DNA of 45,241 nt. Source: Synergistaceae bacterium. GTDB lineage: Bacteria; Synergistota; Synergistia; Synergistales; Synergistaceae. The position numbers and the translations under genes are program-made. The notes beneath the pieces are model-generated. The model was given only the letters and a program-made list of their open reading frames with translations. It was not told where the DNA came from and searched no databases. This document shows, piece by piece, positions 39,917 to 45,241 of the stretch. Where the stretch lies: positions 1 through 45,241 of the forward strand of contig JAISYM010000072.1 in assembly GCA_031269875.1 (NCBI GenBank), in the 5' to 3' direction. Each line of letters begins with the position of its first letter. Within the stretch, counting starts at the first letter, position 1.

Positions 39917-41689
39917 ATGTCTAGTGACATTAGCGAAGTAAAAAGCCGGATAGATATAGCGGAGCTGGTTGGCGATTACGTCCAACTGCGCAGGAAGGGC
40001 GCTTCACTGAAGGGGCTCTGCCCATTCCACAGTGAGAAGACGCCCTCGTTTACGGTCTCGACCGATCGCCAGACGTTCCACTGCTTCGGCTGCGGGAAAG
40101 GCGGCGACGTTTTTTCCTTCCTCATGGAAATAGAGGGCTTGTCGTTTCACGAGGCTTTGGAACAGTTGGCCAGGCGAGCCGGAGTGCGGCTCTCCAAAAC
40201 GGCGGCGCGCGGCGGAGAAAAACGGAAGGACGCCGGACTCGTTTTAGAGGCGGCGGGGGATTTTTTTGCGAAGTCGCTTTTGGGAGGAGGGGGGGAAGCG
40301 CCGCGCCTCTACCTCGAAAGAAGACGCTTCATAAGGGAAGATTGGGCGCGTTTCGGCCTCGGATGGGGACCGCAGGCGTGGGACGCGCTCCTCTCGCACT
40401 TGAGGTCATCCGGCTTCACCGACGCCGACATAATTAATTCAGGCGTGGCCGGGCAGGGAGAAAAGGGGCTTTATGACAGGTTCCGGGGGAGAGTGATCTT
40501 CCCCGTCCACGACGAAATGGGGCATATCAGAGGCTTCGGCGGAAGGCTGATAGACGGAGATGGCGCAAAGTACGTAAACAGCCCTGAGGGCGAGCTTTTC
40601 AATAAGCGCAAGCTGCTTTATCTCATGCACGCCGCGAAAAAGACGATCCGCGAGCGAGGCAGGGTCATCCTGACGGAGGGCTATATGGACGCCATCAGGT
40701 GTCATCTGTCCGGCTTCACGGAGGCTGTCGCGTCTTTAGGCACTGCCCTCACCGACGAGCAGGCTTCTCTCATAAAGCGTTTCACCGACCTATGCTACAT
40801 AGTTTATGATTCCGACAGCGCGGGACAGGAGGCTTCCATCAGGGGCATGTACGTCCTTTCCCGCAAGGGCGTCGATGTCAGGGTTGTCTCGCTGTCGGAG
40901 GGCAAGGACCCGGACGAATTGCTCTCAGGCGAGGAAGGGGCCGTTCTCTTTGCCTCGCTCTTGAAGAAGGCCTTGCCGCTGCCGCTTTACCACGTTTTTG
41001 TCAGGAGAAAAGATATCAGAACCCCCGGAAAGGGCAAGGCGGCAAGAGAGGACGTGCTGACCGGGCTTGCGTCGCTGCAGGCGCTCGATATCCAAGCCTA
41101 TATGCCGAAGATCGCGGAAGGTTTTGGCGTCTTGCAGCATCAGATCGAGAGGGAGATAGAGCTTCGCAGGAGAAAAGCCGCCGGCGCAAAATCAGCAATT
41201 TACGCAGAAGGTAATGCGGGCGATTCGGGCGTATATATAAACAGTGGTGATAATAATGAAGAGGAGAGGGTCAGGTCGAGGGCGGCCGACTTGGAGTGCG
41301 CGGTATGCAGCATTCTATGGCGCGACAAGGATCTGCGTTCAAGTTTGAGTCAGATTGACGTTGTACCGTTTCTCACCGACGAAGCGGCGGCGGGTGTCGT
41401 CTCGGCGCTTCTGTCGGGCGAGTCGCCGGAAGAGCTGGAAGCTCGCTGGAGGATGCTCGGCGAGACGAACTGCCCGGGAAGGATAGCCAGAGGCGACGCC
41501 GTCCTCGCGGAAGGCGGTCTCGGAGCGGACCACGCTCCGAAGATGATAGCGGAGCTGCGGATGAGGGCGCTTAAGAGGCGGTACGACGAGCTGACCGGCA
41601 AGTGTCTCATGGGTGAGGCTGCAGCCGAGGAGATTGCCGAAAAGGATTGTCTCGCGAAAAAAATTAAGGGAAATATAATAGGAGCGTGA
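39917..41689 (+). CDS. dnaG: DNA primase
   Basis: Synthesises RNA primers for replication. The 590 residues begin with a CHC2 zinc-binding domain (C35, H38, C56, C59 in CPFH...[11 protein letters not shown]), followed by the primase core with the [17 protein letters not shown] basic motif and the TOPRIM fold ([29 protein letters not shown]). The C-terminal ~180 residues are poorly conserved and would bind the DnaB helicase. AAGGG lies 6 nt before the ATG. It is followed after 4 nt by rpoD, the classical dnaG-rpoD arrangement. Confidence 0.96.
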   Translation: MSSDISEVKSRIDIAELVGDYVQLRRKGASLKGLCPFHSEKTPSFTVSTDRQTFHCFGCGKGGDVFSFLMEIEGLSFHEALEQLARRAGVRLSKTAARGGEKRKDAGLVLEAAGDFFAKSLLGGGGEAPRLYLERRRFIREDWARFGLGWGPQAWDALLSHLRSSGFTDADIINSGVAGQGEKGLYDRFRGRVIFPVHDEMGHIRGFGGRLIDGDGAKYVNSPEGELFNKRKLLYLMHAAKKTIRERGRVILTEGYMDAIRCHLSGFTEAVASLGTALTDEQASLIKRFTDLCYIVYDSDSAGQEASIRGMYVLSRKGVDVRVVSLSEGKDPDELLSGEEGAVLFASLLKKALPLPLYHVFVRRKDIRTPGKGKAAREDVLTGLASLQALDIQAYMPKIAEGFGVLQHQIEREIELRRRKAAGAKSAIYAEGNAGDSGVYINSGDNNEEERVRSRAADLECAVCSILWRDKDLRSSLSQIDVVPFLTDEAAAGVVSALLSGESPEELEARWRMLGETNCPGRIARGDAVLAEGGLGADHAPKMIAELRMRALKRRYDELTGKCLMGEAAAEEIAEKDCLAKKIKGNIIGA

Positions 41690-41693
41690 GCTG

Positions 41694-42890
41694 ATGATTC
41701 CCGAGGAGGGGGAGGCTTTCTTGGAAGAAGAGAAGGATAAGACCGGCGCCGCCGATCTGGAATCGGCGTCGGCAGTTGCGTCTGCCGGCCAGGAGATGCC
41801 TGCCGACGAGATGATGGATTATATAGACAGCATTAGAGACCTTCTTCATACAGGACGGGAGAAGGGCTTCGTAACATACGAGGACATCGAAAAGAGGCTG
41901 CCTAAGGAGATACTGTCCGCCGAGATACTCGACAACATCTATCTCAACATAATGGAGCTCGGAATCGACGTAGTCGACGAGCCGAAGGTCAAAGACGAGT
42001 TGGAGGAGGACGTGCTGCCACTCGTCATAAGTTCTGACGATTCGACGCCTCTCGAGGAACTGCCCCTCTCCGATCCTGTTAGGATGTACCTTCGGGAGAT
42101 TGGCAAGATATCCCTTCTCACCGCCGACGAGGAGGTTGAACTCGCAAAAGGGGTCGAGGCCGGTGATCCGGTGGCAAAGACGCACCTTGTTGACGCCAAT
42201 CTGCGCCTCGTAGTCAGCATCGCGAAGAAGTATATCGGCCGGGGAATGTTATTCCTGGATCTCATTCAGGAGGGCAACCTGGGGCTTATCAGGGCGGTCG
42301 AAAAATTTGACTACCAGAAGGGCTTCAAGTTCAGCACGTATGCTACATGGTGGATCAGGCAGGCGATCACCCGCGCGATAGCCGATCAGGCCCGGACGAT
42401 AAGGATACCGGTACACATGGTCGAGACGATCAATAAGTTGATCCGCATATCCCGTCAGCTCGTTCAGCGCCTTGGCAGGGAGCCTACGGCCGAGGAGATA
42501 GCGGCGGAAATGGAGATTTCGTCCGACAGGGTCGAGGAAATTCAGCGCATCGCGCAGGAGCCGGTCTCACTGGAGACTCCGATTGGCGAGGAGGAGGACA
42601 GCCAGCTCGGGGACTTCCTCGAGGATAAAGATATGCCCAACCCGGAGGAGGTCGCCGCGAGCATGATCCTCCGCGAGCAGTTGGAGGAGATGCTGGAGGA
42701 CTTGAGCGAGCGCGAGCGCGAGGTCTTGAGGCTGCGTTTCGGCCTGGAGGACGGACACGCGCACACGCTGGAGGACGTTGGGAAACGCTTCGGTGTCACG
42801 AGGGAGCGCATCAGGCAAATCGAGGCCAAAGCTCTTCGCAAGCTGCGCCATCCAAGCCGCAGCAGAAGGCTGAAAGATTTTCTGGACTAG
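41694..42890 (+). CDS. rpoD: Primary sigma factor RpoD
   Basis: Housekeeping sigma-70 factor, 398 residues. Region 1.1 is short (about 35-95), region 1.2 starts at [12 protein letters not shown] (about 127), region 2 includes [12 protein letters not shown] and the -10 recognition stretch [21 protein letters not shown], and region 4.2 ends with [21 protein letters not shown]. There is only a short spacer between 1.2 and 2, as in Firmicutes, not the long insert of proteobacteria. The TTGACA/TATAAT-like promoters listed in this window match its expected specificity. GGAG lies 9 nt before the ATG. Confidence 0.97.
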   Translation: MIPEEGEAFLEEEKDKTGAADLESASAVASAGQEMPADEMMDYIDSIRDLLHTGREKGFVTYEDIEKRLPKEILSAEILDNIYLNIMELGIDVVDEPKVKDELEEDVLPLVISSDDSTPLEELPLSDPVRMYLREIGKISLLTADEEVELAKGVEAGDPVAKTHLVDANLRLVVSIAKKYIGRGMLFLDLIQEGNLGLIRAVEKFDYQKGFKFSTYATWWIRQAITRAIADQARTIRIPVHMVETINKLIRISRQLVQRLGREPTAEEIAAEMEISSDRVEEIQRIAQEPVSLETPIGEEEDSQLGDFLEDKDMPNPEEVAASMILREQLEEMLEDLSEREREVLRLRFGLEDGHAHTLEDVGKRFGVTRERIRQIEAKALRKLRHPSRSRRLKDFLD

Positions 42891-42899
42891 CGTCACTCG

Positions 42900-44517
<1,618 letters not shown>

Positions 44518-44538
44518 TCACGGGGAGCGTACGCGCGC

Positions 44539-44916
44539 ATGAAAAAAACAGTATCGACAACAAGCGCACCGGCGGCGGTAGGCCCATACAGTCAGGCTGT
44601 CTGGGCCGGAGATTTCCTCTATTGCTCCGGCCAGCTAGGATTGAACCCCGCCACGGGCGTTCTTGCCGGATCGGACGCGGCGTCGCAGGCGGAACAATCC
44701 CTTTTGAACGTGAGGGCGATTCTGGAGTCGCAGGGGTTGAATATGTCGAACGTCGTTAAGTCACTTGTCTTTTTGACGGACATATCCGACTTCAAAACGG
44801 TGAACGAAATTTACTCGAAATTTTTCACAGAGTCGCCCCCCGCTCGCTCGTGCGTGGCTGTCAAGTCCCTTCCTCTGGGGGGGGCGGTCGAGATAGAAGT
44901 CATAGCTCACAGGTGA
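44539..44916 (+). CDS. ridA: RidA family enamine/imine deaminase
   Basis: 125-residue trimeric deaminase that hydrolyses reactive 2-aminoacrylate released by PLP enzymes such as serine/threonine dehydratase. Landmarks are APAAVGPYSQAV, LYCSGQLGLNP, VVKSLVFLTD, and the active-site PARSCVAVKSLPLGGAVEIEV segment with the substrate-binding Arg. The full family length is present. It starts 21 nt after the enolase stop. Confidence 0.94.
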   Translation: MKKTVSTTSAPAAVGPYSQAVWAGDFLYCSGQLGLNPATGVLAGSDAASQAEQSLLNVRAILESQGLNMSNVVKSLVFLTDISDFKTVNEIYSKFFTESPPARSCVAVKSLPLGGAVEIEVIAHR

Positions 44917-44930
44917 TATCGCTAATAACC

Positions 44931-44965
44931 GGAGCCTCCGTTCGCACCGCGGGAATGAAGGCTCC
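44931..44965 (+). terminator. Stem-loop between ridA and rex
   Basis: A 13-bp stem with one mismatch and one G-U pair (44931-44943 with 44953-44965) and a 9-nt loop. GCAGTTGTTCGG follows, a weak U-tract at best, so it could attenuate or merely separate ridA from rex. Confidence 0.4.
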
Positions 44966-44994
44966 GCAGTTGTTCGGAGGGAGATTTTGCCGAT

Positions 44995-45241
44995 ATGAAG
45001 GTCGCTGAACCGACAGTTGAGAGACTGGTGCAGTACCATCGCCTGATGGAAGGGCTTCTGGATGAAGGCAGCCTCGTGGTTTCGTCACAGCAAATTGGCG
45101 ACAGGCTCGGATTCAAGGCAAGTCAGGTCAGGAAGGATCTCTCTTATTTCGGCGAGATCGGAAAAAGAGGCGTAGGTTACCAGGTCGGCAAACTGCGCGA
45201 TTACATCGCCGATATACTGTCGTTCCCCAGGGTTTGGCGGC
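44995..45241 (+). CDS. rex: Redox-sensing repressor Rex (5' part, cut by window end)
   Basis: The first 82 residues are the Rex winged-helix domain: ERLVQYHRLMEGLL, then the recognition region SSQQIGDRLGFKASQVRKDL and the signature SYFGEIGKRGVGYQVGKL. Rex senses the NADH/NAD+ ratio through a C-terminal Rossmann domain, which lies beyond the window. A GGAGGGAG lies 12-18 nt before the ATG. Rex usually controls fermentation and anaerobic electron-transfer genes. Confidence 0.93.
   Translation, partial: MKVAEPTVERLVQYHRLMEGLLDEGSLVVSSQQIGDRLGFKASQVRKDLSYFGEIGKRGVGYQVGKLRDYIADILSFPRVWR

Noticed and set aside
39730-39924. 64-codon plus-strand ORF between carB and dnaG
   Set aside because: It is made of the tandem repeat and its repetitive translation follows from the repeat; no ribosome-binding site supports it.

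Overview
The window is a gene-dense, GC-rich bacterial chromosome segment from a diderm, probably anaerobic member of the Synergistota. The best single marker is a secreted protein at 15862-16479 (minus) that ends in a Gly-Gly-Cys-Asp-Ala-Gly motif, a hydrophobic stretch and a basic tail, which is the layout of the Synergist-CTERM sorting signal. A rubrerythrin, a Rex repressor and mostly housekeeping synteny fit an anaerobe. I see no prophage, intact insertion sequence, CRISPR array or rRNA.

Layout. 1-600: tRNA-Val(CAC) on the minus strand with its own promoter and terminator, and a 53-residue zinc-ribbon protein. 719-12256: a long plus-strand run of lepB, rbgA, rnhB, a FliK-like protein, a stand-alone FlhB C-terminal domain protein, yraN, the fossil of an XRE antitoxin, comM, dprA, an Smg-like protein, topA, trmFO and a DUF368 (PopT-type) membrane protein. 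12362-15794: a mechanosensitive channel, a membrane protein with a degenerate GGDEF domain, and a PLP aminotransferase. 15862-27391, all minus: the Synergist-CTERM protein, an M24 aminopeptidase, a SWIM-finger protein with a SNF2 helicase and a nucleoside-kinase-like protein upstream, then a YjjG-type phosphatase, a GNAT acetyltransferase lacking a normal start codon, a UgtP/MGDG-synthase-like glycosyltransferase and a DHH phosphoesterase. 27688-31646: an M48 protease and rubrerythrin (plus), facing an active-looking HD-GYP protein and a class V aminotransferase (minus). 31839-34468: a short leader ORF coupled to a double solute-binding-domain GGDEF receptor. 34601-45241: carA, a carB fused to a DapF-like domain, an intergenic repeat cluster, dnaG-rpoD, rqcP, eno, ridA and the start of rex.

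How the genes work together. Most are core functions: protein export, ribosome assembly, RNA/DNA processing, natural-transformation genes (comM, dprA), replication priming and primary sigma factor, and carbamoyl phosphate supply for pyrimidines and arginine. A c-di-GMP theme runs through the accessory genes: one probable cyclase with periplasmic sensors, one canonical HD-GYP phosphodiesterase and one degenerate GGDEF protein.

The most notable observation is the CarB C-terminal fusion. About 285 residues with clear DapF (diaminopimelate epimerase) fold motifs follow the CarB allosteric domain, but both positions of the catalytic cysteine pair are serine and two other active-site positions are changed. 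This suggests a DapF fold reused as a regulatory or structural module, or an altered activity. Secondary points are a leader peptide overlapping the GGDEF receptor start, a toxin-antitoxin fossil ending in an exact inverted duplication, a small intergenic repeat family, and palindromes at several promoters.
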